From: Halodurantibacterium flavum
GTDB lineage: Bacteria; Pseudomonadota; Alphaproteobacteria; Rhodobacterales; Rhodobacteraceae
Direction of reading: 5' to 3'
NCBI RefSeq assembly: GCF_042681825.1
Contig: NZ_JBHUGH010000009.1
Coordinates: forward strand, 248,001 to 312,000
DNA: 64,000 nucleotides
How positions within the stretch are numbered: position 1 is the first letter of the stretch; each line of letters starts with the position of its first letter. The notes below the pieces were generated by a model, which did not search any database, had not been told where the DNA came from, and worked only from the letters and a program-made list of their open reading frames with translations. Shown piece after piece: positions 32,846-41,500 of the stretch. Both the position numbers and the translations under genes were made by a program.

Positions 32846-35407
32846 GTGCTACGCTTCATCCTGTCCTTCTTGGGGGCGATCTTCAGCTGGATCACGATCG
32901 GCCTGTTCTTTGCGGCAGTAGCCGCGGGCGCGGTAATCTGGATCTACAGCCGCGACCTGCCCAGCCATGAACAGCTGGCCCAGTATACCCCGCCCACGAT
33001 CAGCCGGATCTATTCCGGCGAAGGCGCGCTCATGGACGAATTCGCCCAGGAACGTCGCATCTTCCTGCCGATCGAGGAAATCCCCGATATCGTCAAAGAG
33101 GCGTTCATCTCGGCGGAAGACAAGAATTTCTACACGCATCACGGCTATGACGTGCGCGGCATCGGCGCCGCCATCGTCGAGGCGATTCAGACGCGCGGCG
33201 AAACCATGCGCGGGGCCTCGACGATCACGCAGCAGGTGATGAAGAACTTCCTGCTCGACGGGTCACGCTCGGCCGAACGCAAGGTCAAGGAGATCATCCT
33301 GGCCGCCCGGTTCGAGCAGACATTGCCCAAGGACAAGATCCTTGAAATCTACCTGAACGAGATCTTCCTCGGCCAGAATTCCTATGGCGTTGCCGCCGCC
33401 GCGCAGACCTATTTCAACAAGACGCTCTCGCAGCTCAGCCTGGAGGAGGTTGCGTTTCTTGCCGGCCTGCCGACCCAGCCGTCGAACTTTCACCCCGTGC
33501 GCAACCGCGACCGCGTGATCGCGCGCCGGAACTACGTTCTGGCCCAGATGCTGGAAAACGGCTATATCACCCAGGAACAGCATGACCGCGCCGCCGAGGC
33601 GCCGCTGCTGACGGTTCAGAACGGCGATTACCCCGCCTTCCGCAACACCCTTCCGCCGCGCGACTATTTCTCGGACGAGATCCGGCGCCAGCTTTCCGGC
33701 ACCTTTGGCGAGCAGGAATTCTTTGGCGGCGGCCTGACGATCCGCGCGACCGTCGATCCCGAGTTGCAGGAGGTCGCCGCGCGGGCGCTGCGCGACGGGC
33801 TGGAACGTTTTGACCGGCAGCAGGGGATCTGGCGCGGCACGCGGCAGATGATCGACGCCGAGTTGCTGGCCAGCGAAGAGACATGGCGCGCGGCTCTCGC
33901 CTCGGCGAACGTGCCGCGCGATGTCGCGGGCTGGCACGCGGCTGTCGTCCTTTCGACCGAAGGGAACCGCGCCCGGATCGGGATCGAGGGCGTGGACGAA
34001 ACCGATGAAGGCCATTTCATCCCGGCCGATGACGTGACCTGGGCGCGCAAGCGGCAGGCTGACGGACGTCTTGGCCCGCGCGCGACCGTTCCGTCCGATC
34101 TGGTATCGGTGGGTGAGGTCGTTCTGGTCCGGGAGGTCACGAATGACGACGGCAGCTTCCGCCGCTGGTCGCTGCGGCAGGTGCCCGAGGTTCAGGGCGC
34201 CTTCATGGCGATGGACGTGAACACCGGCCGGGTCATCGCCATGCAGGGCGGATTCTCCTACCAGCATTCGGTCTTCAACCGGGCGACGCAGGCACAACGC
34301 CAGCCGGGGTCGAGCTTCAAGCCCTTCGTCTATGCCGCGGCGCTTGACCGGGGATATTCGCCAGCGACGATCGTCGTCGACGCGCCCATTGAGGTGAACA
34401 CGCCGCAGGGTCTGTGGCGGCCGCGCAACTCTACCAACCAGTTCTACGGGCCGACGCCGGTCCGCACCGGGATCGAGCAGTCGCGGAACCTGATGACCAT
34501 CCGGATGGCACAGGAAATCGGCATGGAAACCGTCGGCGACTATGCTGAGCGTTTCGGTGTCTATTCGCCCATGCGTACCTTCCTGTCGAATGCGCTTGGC
34601 GCGCAGGAAACGACGCTCTTCAAGATGGTGGCCGCCTATGCGATGTTCGCGAACGGCGGCGAGAGGGTGGAGCCGACGCTTGTCGACCGGGTGCAGGACC
34701 GCTGGGGCCGCACGATCTACCGCCACGACCAGCGGCGCTGCATCGACTGCCGCACGCCCGATATCCCCGCCGGCGAGGCGCCGAATATTGTGGCCGAGCG
34801 CGAGCGGGTGATGGACCCGGTGACGGCGTATCAGCTCACCTCGATGATGGAGGGCGTGATGACCCGCGGCACCGGGCGCGGCATCAACGTCCCCGTTCCG
34901 ATCGCGGGCAAGACCGGCACCACGAACGATGCGAAGGACGTGTGGTTCATCGGCTATTCCTCGAACATCGTCGCGGGCTGCTATATCGGCTACGACCAGC
35001 CGCGCAGCCTTGGTCAGGGCGCCTATGGCAGCAGCATGTGCGGCCCGGTGTTCCAGAGCTTCATGACCGAGGCGGTCCAGAAATACGGCGGCACCCGCTT
35101 TGCAGTGCCCCCGGGCGGCTATTTCGTCAAGATCGACCGCTTTACCGGCGCGCGCCTGCCGGACGATGCGACCGGCGATCATGTCGTCGCGGAATATTTC
35201 CGTCAGGGCGCCGAGCCTCTCTTTGGCGCGGCGGCGATCGTGGATGGCGGCTTTGCGATGGGGCAGAACCTGCCGCTGTTCGCGCGCGGCGAGACGGATA
35301 ATGCGGAAGGTGGCGGCGCAGTCGAGGTCACGACCTCGACCGGGCGCAATGTCGTCATCCCCGAACGGTCCGATTTTGGCACGCTCAGCTCCGGCGGTCT
35401 CTACTGA
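32846..35407 (+). CDS. mrcA: Penicillin-binding protein 1A (bifunctional transglycosylase/transpeptidase)
   Basis: 853 aa. N-terminal membrane anchor (about 5-33), GT51 glycosyltransferase domain with catalytic Glu91 (ISAEDKNFYTHHG) and RGASTITQQVMKNF, an OB-like inserted domain typical of PBP1A (about 330-430), and the transpeptidase domain with the SxxK motif at Ser489/Lys492 (PGSSFKPF), then SRN in EQSRNLMTIR and KTGTT near residue 688. It polymerises and cross-links peptidoglycan. GTG start at 32846, following GGGGGAATCC; a strong promoter is just upstream. Confidence 0.95.
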   Translation: MLRFILSFLGAIFSWITIGLFFAAVAAGAVIWIYSRDLPSHEQLAQYTPPTISRIYSGEGALMDEFAQERRIFLPIEEIPDIVKEAFISAEDKNFYTHHGYDVRGIGAAIVEAIQTRGETMRGASTITQQVMKNFLLDGSRSAERKVKEIILAARFEQTLPKDKILEIYLNEIFLGQNSYGVAAAAQTYFNKTLSQLSLEEVAFLAGLPTQPSNFHPVRNRDRVIARRNYVLAQMLENGYITQEQHDRAAEAPLLTVQNGDYPAFRNTLPPRDYFSDEIRRQLSGTFGEQEFFGGGLTIRATVDPELQEVAARALRDGLERFDRQQGIWRGTRQMIDAELLASEETWRAALASANVPRDVAGWHAAVVLSTEGNRARIGIEGVDETDEGHFIPADDVTWARKRQADGRLGPRATVPSDLVSVGEVVLVREVTNDDGSFRRWSLRQVPEVQGAFMAMDVNTGRVIAMQGGFSYQHSVFNRATQAQRQPGSSFKPFVYAAALDRGYSPATIVVDAPIEVNTPQGLWRPRNSTNQFYGPTPVRTGIEQSRNLMTIRMAQEIGMETVGDYAERFGVYSPMRTFLSNALGAQETTLFKMVAAYAMFANGGERVEPTLVDRVQDRWGRTIYRHDQRRCIDCRTPDIPAGEAPNIVAERERVMDPVTAYQLTSMMEGVMTRGTGRGINVPVPIAGKTGTTNDAKDVWFIGYSSNIVAGCYIGYDQPRSLGQGAYGSSMCGPVFQSFMTEAVQKYGGTRFAVPPGGYFVKIDRFTGARLPDDATGDHVVAEYFRQGAEPLFGAAAIVDGGFAMGQNLPLFARGETDNAEGGGAVEVTTSTGRNVVIPERSDFGTLSSGGLY

Positions 35408-35468
35408 CCTTGCCGGGGCGGGCTGCCCGCGCTATCACCCGCCGATACCGAAGAAGAGAGAGCCGGAC

Positions 35469-36596
35469 ATGCGTGCCGAGGCACAGAATCTTGTCGAGAC
35501 CATCCGAAAGTCGCTGACCCTGCTGGGTCAGCGGCTGGATGTGGAGACCGCCAGCCACCGGCTGGAGGAATTCAACGCGATGATCGAGGACCCGGACCTC
35601 TGGAACGATCCGGCAAAGGCGCAGAAACTGATGCGCGATCGCCAGATGCTGATGGACGCGCTGGATACCTATAACGGCATCCGCCAGGATCTGGCCGACA
35701 ATATCGAACTGATCGAGTTGGGCGAGGCCGAGGACGACGCCGAGGTCGTGACCGAGGCCGAAGGCGCCCTGCGTGGCCTTGCCGCCCGTGCCGCCGAGAA
35801 AGAGGTCGAGGCGCTGCTGAACGGCGAGGCCGACGGCAACGATACCTTCCTTGAAATCAACGCAGGCGCCGGCGGCACGGAAAGCTGCGACTGGGCCTCG
35901 ATGCTGGCGCGGATGTATGTCCGCTGGGCCGAAAAGAAGGGCTACAAGGTCGAGCTTCAGTCCGAGACAGCGGGTGAAGAGGCGGGCATCCGTTCGGCCG
36001 CCTACAAGATCAGCGGGCCCAATGCCTATGGCTGGCTGAAGTCCGAAAGCGGCGTGCACCGACTGGTGCGCATCTCGCCCTATGACAGCGCGGCGCGGCG
36101 GCATACCTCGTTCAGTTCGGTCTGGGTCTATCCGGTCGTGGACGAGAATATCGAGATCGAAATCCCGCCGAACGAGATCCGCGTCGACACCTACCGGTCG
36201 TCGGGGGCGGGCGGCCAGCACGTCAACACCACCGACTCCGCCGTGCGGATCACCCATATTCCCACCGGGATCGTGGTGACGAGTTCGGAAAAGTCGCAGC
36301 ACCAGAACCGCGCCAACGCCATGGCCGCCCTGAAATCGCGTCTTTATGAACTTGAACTCCGCAAGCGGACGGAAAAGATCCAGGAGCAGCACGAGAACAA
36401 GGGCGATGCGGGTTGGGGCAACCAGATCCGGTCCTATGTGCTGCAGCCCTATCAGATGGTGAAGGATCTCCGCACCGGCGTCGAAACCTCGGACACGCAG
36501 GGCGTGCTTGATGGCGATCTCGACCGCTTCATGGCCGCGACCCTGGCGCTGGACGTGGCCGGCAAAAGCCGCGCCGAAGCGCAGGGCGAGGACTGA
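35469..36596 (+). CDS. prfB: Peptide chain release factor 2 (no programmed frameshift)
   Basis: 375 aa class I release factor for UGA/UAA. The catalytic GGQ lies in SSGAGGQHVNTTDSAVR near residue 246. The codon-recognition tripeptide reads SPY (RISPYDSAARRH) where E. coli has SPF. The whole protein is in one frame from the ATG at 35469, so the +1 frameshift at an early CUU-UGA that regulates E. coli prfB is absent. It converges with rfbC 7 nt away. Confidence 0.94.
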   Translation: MRAEAQNLVETIRKSLTLLGQRLDVETASHRLEEFNAMIEDPDLWNDPAKAQKLMRDRQMLMDALDTYNGIRQDLADNIELIELGEAEDDAEVVTEAEGALRGLAARAAEKEVEALLNGEADGNDTFLEINAGAGGTESCDWASMLARMYVRWAEKKGYKVELQSETAGEEAGIRSAAYKISGPNAYGWLKSESGVHRLVRISPYDSAARRHTSFSSVWVYPVVDENIEIEIPPNEIRVDTYRSSGAGGQHVNTTDSAVRITHIPTGIVVTSSEKSQHQNRANAMAALKSRLYELELRKRTEKIQEQHENKGDAGWGNQIRSYVLQPYQMVKDLRTGVETSDTQGVLDGDLDRFMAATLALDVAGKSRAEAQGED

Positions 36597-36603
36597 GAAG
36601 CGC

Positions 36604-37155
36604 TCAGAACGGCGTGACGAAATCCGCCCAGGGGGTGGCGGCCGCATCGCGCGGTGAAAGGATCGCGCGGCCGGGCGGCAGCCCCCAGTCGATGCCAAGC
36701 CTGGAATCGTCAAAGCGCACCGCCCCTTCGGCCGCCGCCGCATAAGGGGCGCTGCATTTGTATTGCACCAGCGTCGCGTCGGTTTCCGTGACAAAGCCGT
36801 GCAAGAAGCCCTCGGGCACGAACAGTTGACGCCCGTTTTCCGCCGAAAGCCTGAACGCGGCCCATTGTCCAAAGCCCGGCGACGCCCTCCGGATATCGAC
36901 CACCACGTCCCGGATCGCCCCCGCGACCGCGCGCACCAGCTTTGCCTGCGCATGGGGCGGTGCCTGAAAGTGGAGCCCCCGGACCGTGCCCGCGTGGCGC
37001 GAGAAGGACTCATTATCCTGAACGAAGTGGGTGGTGAGCCCCGCATCCGCCAGCCGCGCGCGGTTCCAGCTTTCGCTGAACCAGCCGCGCGCATCGCCAT
37101 GGCGCTTCGGCTCGATCAGGAGCAACCCCGGCAGCGGCCCAGGAATGACCTTCAT
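36604..37155 (-). CDS. rfbC: dTDP-4-dehydrorhamnose 3,5-epimerase-family protein (RfbC/RmlC)
   Basis: 183 aa cupin. Family marks: RGWFSESWN, VQDNESFSRHAGTVRGLHFQAPP with the catalytic His, KLVRAVAGAIRDVVVDIR, and PEGFLHGFVTETDATLVQYKC with the tyrosine. It epimerises a dTDP-4-keto-6-deoxyhexose at C3 and C5. It is the last gene of the six-gene fdtA-to-rfbC operon. rmlA, rmlB and rmlD are not in the window, so the substrate pool must be made elsewhere and the final sugar (rhamnose or a talose/fucose-type sugar) is not fixed. Confidence 0.9.
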   Translation of the reverse strand: MKVIPGPLPGLLLIEPKRHGDARGWFSESWNRARLADAGLTTHFVQDNESFSRHAGTVRGLHFQAPPHAQAKLVRAVAGAIRDVVVDIRRASPGFGQWAAFRLSAENGRQLFVPEGFLHGFVTETDATLVQYKCSAPYAAAAEGAVRFDDSRLGIDWGLPPGRAILSPRDAAATPWADFVTPF

Positions 37156-37164
37156 TCCCGCACC

Positions 37165-37950
37165 TCAGGCCGGATCATAGCCGAACTGCGCCATCAGCGG
37201 ACCGCAGATCGGACGCGCAATATCCCGCCATCGCGGGTCGAGCGGCGTGTGACGAGGCCGCAGGTCAAGCGCGGCATGGTATTTGGGCGACCCCCAGGCG
37301 CTTTGATCCGCGTCGCTGCTGCGGGCGCGCGTTTCGGCCCAGATCTCATCCGGCGAAAGATCGTCAAGCCCCGTGAAGACCCGAAGCCGTTCCAGCGTCT
37401 CCGGCTGCTCCAGATCCTCATAGCGCAGCACAAGGCTGCAGCCCTCAAGGCGCGGGTCATCCAGATGCCGGTACATCGTGACATATTCCCGCGCGAGCTT
37501 GTCGGCCATTGCCTCGGTCATCCCCTGGCCGTGCCGCTCGATCACTGTCTGACGCGACCGCAGCACGTCATAGGGATGGCGGACCGAGGTGACGGTGCGG
37601 ATGCGCTGGCCCATGATCTCGCGCAGCGCGCCAAAGAACGGGGTCATGCAGGGGTCCTTGACGCAAAGCAGCTGCGGGTTCTTCAGCACCGTCGACACAT
37701 GGTCAAAGGCCCAGGAGGTCATGCGCCGCATATGGTGGTGGAAATGGGCCTTCTTTTCGAAAAACGCATGGGTGTGGGCGTCCCAGGTGGAAAGTCCGTG
37801 CACATAGGTCTCGACCAGCGGGCGGATGAAGCTCACCTCCGGGTGATAGCGGCAGGTCCGGGCCGAGGTGCAGAGCAGCGCGTGAAGCACCGTCGTACCG
37901 GAGCGGGGCGCGCCGCCCACGAAAAGGATATCCGAGGTGTCTGATGTCAT
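37165..37950 (-). CDS. Sulfotransferase-family protein
   Basis: 261 aa. The PAPS 5'-phosphate loop GGAPRSGTTVLHALL lies at residues 12-26; a 3'-phosphate binding segment is likely at VTSVRHPYDVLRSRQTV (Arg and Ser), and LVLRYEDLEQPETLERL is the conserved YEDL region. It should move sulfate from PAPS onto a hydroxyl, here probably of a glycan. The start overlaps the GNAT gene by 4 nt; rfbC follows after 9 nt. Confidence 0.82.
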   Translation of the reverse strand: MTSDTSDILFVGGAPRSGTTVLHALLCTSARTCRYHPEVSFIRPLVETYVHGLSTWDAHTHAFFEKKAHFHHHMRRMTSWAFDHVSTVLKNPQLLCVKDPCMTPFFGALREIMGQRIRTVTSVRHPYDVLRSRQTVIERHGQGMTEAMADKLAREYVTMYRHLDDPRLEGCSLVLRYEDLEQPETLERLRVFTGLDDLSPDEIWAETRARSSDADQSAWGSPKYHAALDLRPRHTPLDPRWRDIARPICGPLMAQFGYDPA

Positions 37951-38501
37951 GCAGCTTCATCCGGGCAGAGCGCGGCGGCAAGGCCGGGGCGCAGTTTGGC
38001 ATAGTCTTCGGCAGAAAGACGAAAGTAGATATCGGCCCCGTCCTCCCCCAGCCGGGCGGCCCCGAACCGGTCGTGAAAGGCCAGCGTGTGGAGGTTTTCC
38101 CGCCGCACGTCGAAGCGCGCTTCGGTCAGGCCAAGGGTGTCAAAGGCAAAGTCGTATAGCAGGATCGCGGTTTCGAGGGCAGCCCGGGGCGGTTTGGCCG
38201 CATCGAGGATCCAGCTGCCCCAGGTAAACCGCGACCCTTCGATCCCATAGATCCGCACCGTTCCGCAGGGGGCACCGCCCTCGGCATGGCAGAGGATGAA
38301 ATAGTATTCCTGCCCCCTGGCCTCCCGCGCCTGATAGGCGACGATCCAGTCCCGCTGCGCGCCTTCGCTGCCCGCCGGGCCGGAAAGGTGCCGGTTGATC
38401 GCCGGATCGTTGCGCAACCCGCAGATATAGGCCGCGTCCCCCGGGCGCACGGGCCGGAACGAAAGCCTCGGGCCCCGGGGCCAGGAAAGGTCGTGCCTCA
38501 T
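37947..38501 (-). CDS. GNAT-family N-acetyltransferase, probably acting on an amino sugar
   Basis: 184 aa. Typical GNAT pattern: LSFRPVRPGDAAYICGLRND at the start, the strand EYYFILCHAEGG, CGTVRIYGIEG, and a C-terminal EARFDVRRENLHTLAFHDRFGA acetyl-CoA/Asn region. It resembles PseH/FlmH-like sugar acetyltransferases more than protein acetylases. In the operon with FdtA- and FdtB-like enzymes it would fill the acylation step normally done by FdtC or QdtC. The ATG at 38501 overlaps the stop of the large glycosyltransferase by 1 nt; a TTG one codon before it is ignored. Confidence 0.78.
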   Translation of the reverse strand: MRHDLSWPRGPRLSFRPVRPGDAAYICGLRNDPAINRHLSGPAGSEGAQRDWIVAYQAREARGQEYYFILCHAEGGAPCGTVRIYGIEGSRFTWGSWILDAAKPPRAALETAILLYDFAFDTLGLTEARFDVRRENLHTLAFHDRFGAARLGEDGADIYFRLSAEDYAKLRPGLAAALCPDEAA

Positions 38502-41500
38502 CAAAGGTTCTCCTGATCGTATACGGCCTGCAGGATCGCATCGCGCAGGCCGCTGGAATGGTTCGGGTTGGCCACAAGGACGGGTTTTCGCGCCGCCTCG
38601 CGCTGAGCCGCAGAAAGGGCTGCACGACCCGCGGCGTCGCGGCCGAGCCGTGCGGCGAGGGCGACATAAGCTGCCTCATCCGCCGCAATGAGGTCGGAAA
38701 AACCTGTCGCCGCCAAGAGAAACTGATCGATGGATCGCGACGATCGCCGTTGCAGCACCACCGGCGGCACGCCGTTGATCAGCGCCAGATGCATCATCGT
38801 CGCTCCGCCATGGGGAAACGGCGCGAGATAGAGATCGGCGAGCGCAAGCACGGCCTCGGTCTCGGCCACGGTGAGCTCCGACAGGATCGAAATACGTTCG
38901 GGATCGAGCCCGACCTCCGCGGCGGTCTCTTCGACCTGATGGAGAAAGGGCAGGGCCAGCCGGCGGCCCGCCCAACCGGGGTTGAACGGCGCCAGAAGAA
39001 GCTTGCCCCCGGGCACGGCCGCGGTCGCCCGCATCATCGTCGAAAGGCAGCCATGGCGCAGCTTTGACAGGGAGCCCGCATTCATCAGCACCACATCCCC
39101 CGCGTCCAGACCGAGCATGTCCCGCGTGAGACAGGCATCCGGCCTCGGCTCCAGCGAGGTCAGATAGCCGATCACCGGGCCGGGCAGCCGCATCGCGCGC
39201 TCGGGCAGCCCGGCGGGCAGGGCGATGTCGTCCTGCCCCGTCAAGAACCCGTCGAAGCCGGGAAACCCCGGCGGCAATGGCAGATGCGAATTGAGCGCGA
39301 ACTGCCGCGGCGCGAGCCGGTGAAACAGCGCGAGGTCGAGCGGCTGGATACCGAAAGTCGTCGCATTCGCCAGCAAAAGCACATCGAGGTCGTCCGCCGC
39401 GATCATCCGGCGAATGCCCGCGGCATCCGGGGGCAAGAGCCGCCGATGCGCGACCGCCGCGTCGAAGCGCCGCTCGAACCCCGGATCGCCGGTCGCGACG
39501 CGGTCGGTGAAACCCGCCGAGTAGGCGAATATCTCGGTCCGGCCCAGGTCAAAGCCGAGCAGGGCGGAAAGCCCCGCCTCGCTGTCCGGCCCCTTGTCGA
39601 AGGTGCGCAGGATGATCCCCAGACGCAACCGCCCCTCAGCACCCGAGGCACAGCGGACCGCCGAACGAACCGGCCGGTGCTGCGGCGCAAGCAGCGCAAG
39701 AACACGGTTCCGGGCATGGGAGAGCGGGCCGTAATCACCATCGATCAGAAGGAACTGCCCCAGATCGAGCCCCGTCGCCGCGCGCGCCAGCCGGAAACGC
39801 CGCGCGGGCGACAGGTCGGGCCGTTCCAGCGCATCGGCGAACCAGTGCAAAAGCCGCCCGGCATAATCTGCCCAGATCGCATCTTCGCCCGCGCGGAACA
39901 GCCATGGCGGCGCGGTGATCCAGGCCAGATAGCCCGGCAGATGCGCATCCGGCAAACTCTCCGGGTCGAGCAGCGGCACATCCTGCCAGGGCTGCAGCCA
40001 GAGCATTGCCAGAAGGAGATCGCGCCCCGATACCGCCCCTGCCCGCATCGCCCCGAGGGCCGCATCTCTGGTCGCGCCACCTTGGGCCAGCATCAGGCCG
40101 GATTGAAGATTGGCCCCGGGGTTGGCGAAGAAGGGGTGGCCAAAGGCGGCGTCAATGGCATCCTGCCCCGCCTCGGCCAGACACTCCGCCACGCGGTCGC
40201 GCAGCCGCGCAAGCCGGGGCAGATGATCCGGCGGGAAGGCCTGCGCGCGCAGGGACCAGCCCGAAGCCTGCACGCCCACCGCGTCATTCGCCCGCCAGAG
40301 CGCGTCGAGCGCGGCGGAAAGCTCCATCCGCTCCTCCAACTCGGGCCGCGCGACATGGGGCAGCACCAGATCCTCGGGCACCGTGTAATGTTCATGCGCC
40401 GCCGGGCCGTGACTGGTGCCCGGAACGCGCCATCCGGCGATGTTGGTGACCTCGGGACCGTCCCCCAACGCTGCGGCCAGCGCGGACCAGAGGCCGAAAT
40501 TCGTCCCCGGCGCATTGGAAAAGAGCGGGAAGACCCGGCATTCCGGCCCCGCAAAGACGAGATTGGCGAGATGCGCACCGGTCGGCGCCACCACGATCTG
40601 TGCCCCTGCCATGTGCCGGACCTGATCCGCGAAGGAAAGCGTCGCGAAATCCACGGCCACGAAACCCTCTGCCTCCAGCCGCGCCGAAAGCGCCGGCATG
40701 TTCAGAAGGCGCCGCACCCCGGACTTGCGCGCAAGAAAGAGGCGGGACGGGGTCCGCGACGGCCCCAGCATCCGGCCAAGCCTGCGCAAGCCGGTCAGCG
40801 CCGCCGGGTGGAACCGCGCCGTGCCGGGCGGCGGCACCTCGGTGGCATAGGCATCCTGCATCACATTCGGCATGTTCGCGGCCCAGAGCCGCCCGACCCT
40901 GACCGCCTGATGCCGCGTGAGCCGCAACACCGGGCGATCGGGAAACAGCAGGCGCAGCGCCTCATGATGCTGATCCGGCATGTCGTCATCGGCAAGGAGC
41001 GGCACCCCCGCAGGCGCGAGAGTCGCGGCAGCAAGGGCGCGGGGCACAACCTCGAGCAGGAAGTGACAGTAGTTCCGGCTATAAGTCCCCGTCGCCAGAA
41101 TACCCGCCTCGACCGGCGCGCCACCTGAGTAATAACGTAAGGCCGCGCCACCCGACCCGAGCGCCGCCAGCGCCCCGTTCGCCCGCAGCGACATGGTTTC
41201 AGGGTCAAACCCCTCAAGGCTGAAATCGAGCCAGCGCCCGTCGGAAAGAAGAAAACCGTCATTCCCGGGCAGCAGCGTCACATCCCCTAAACAGGCCGCC
41301 CGAACCGGCGGAAGGTCCTGACGCAGCGACGGCGCATGAATTGGACGGCGCGAGACGATCCGGGGGCGCGGCAGGGCCCGGGTCGCTGCGGGCGCCAGTT
41401 CGGTCGTCGCACCGGGAAAACTGTCGGCGACCGGATGCACCGCAGTCACCAGATCGGGCGGCTCTGCCGTGTCGGGCGGGTGCAGCGCGTCGTGCAGATG

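Noticed and set aside
33263..35182. 639-codon open frame antisense to PBP1A
   Set aside because: Composition and codon pattern are those of a mirror frame in GC-rich DNA; PBP1A on the other strand is certain.
35100..35468. Upstream extension of prfB overlapping the PBP1A end
   Set aside because: Shadow of the PBP1A frame; RF2 homology begins at 35469.
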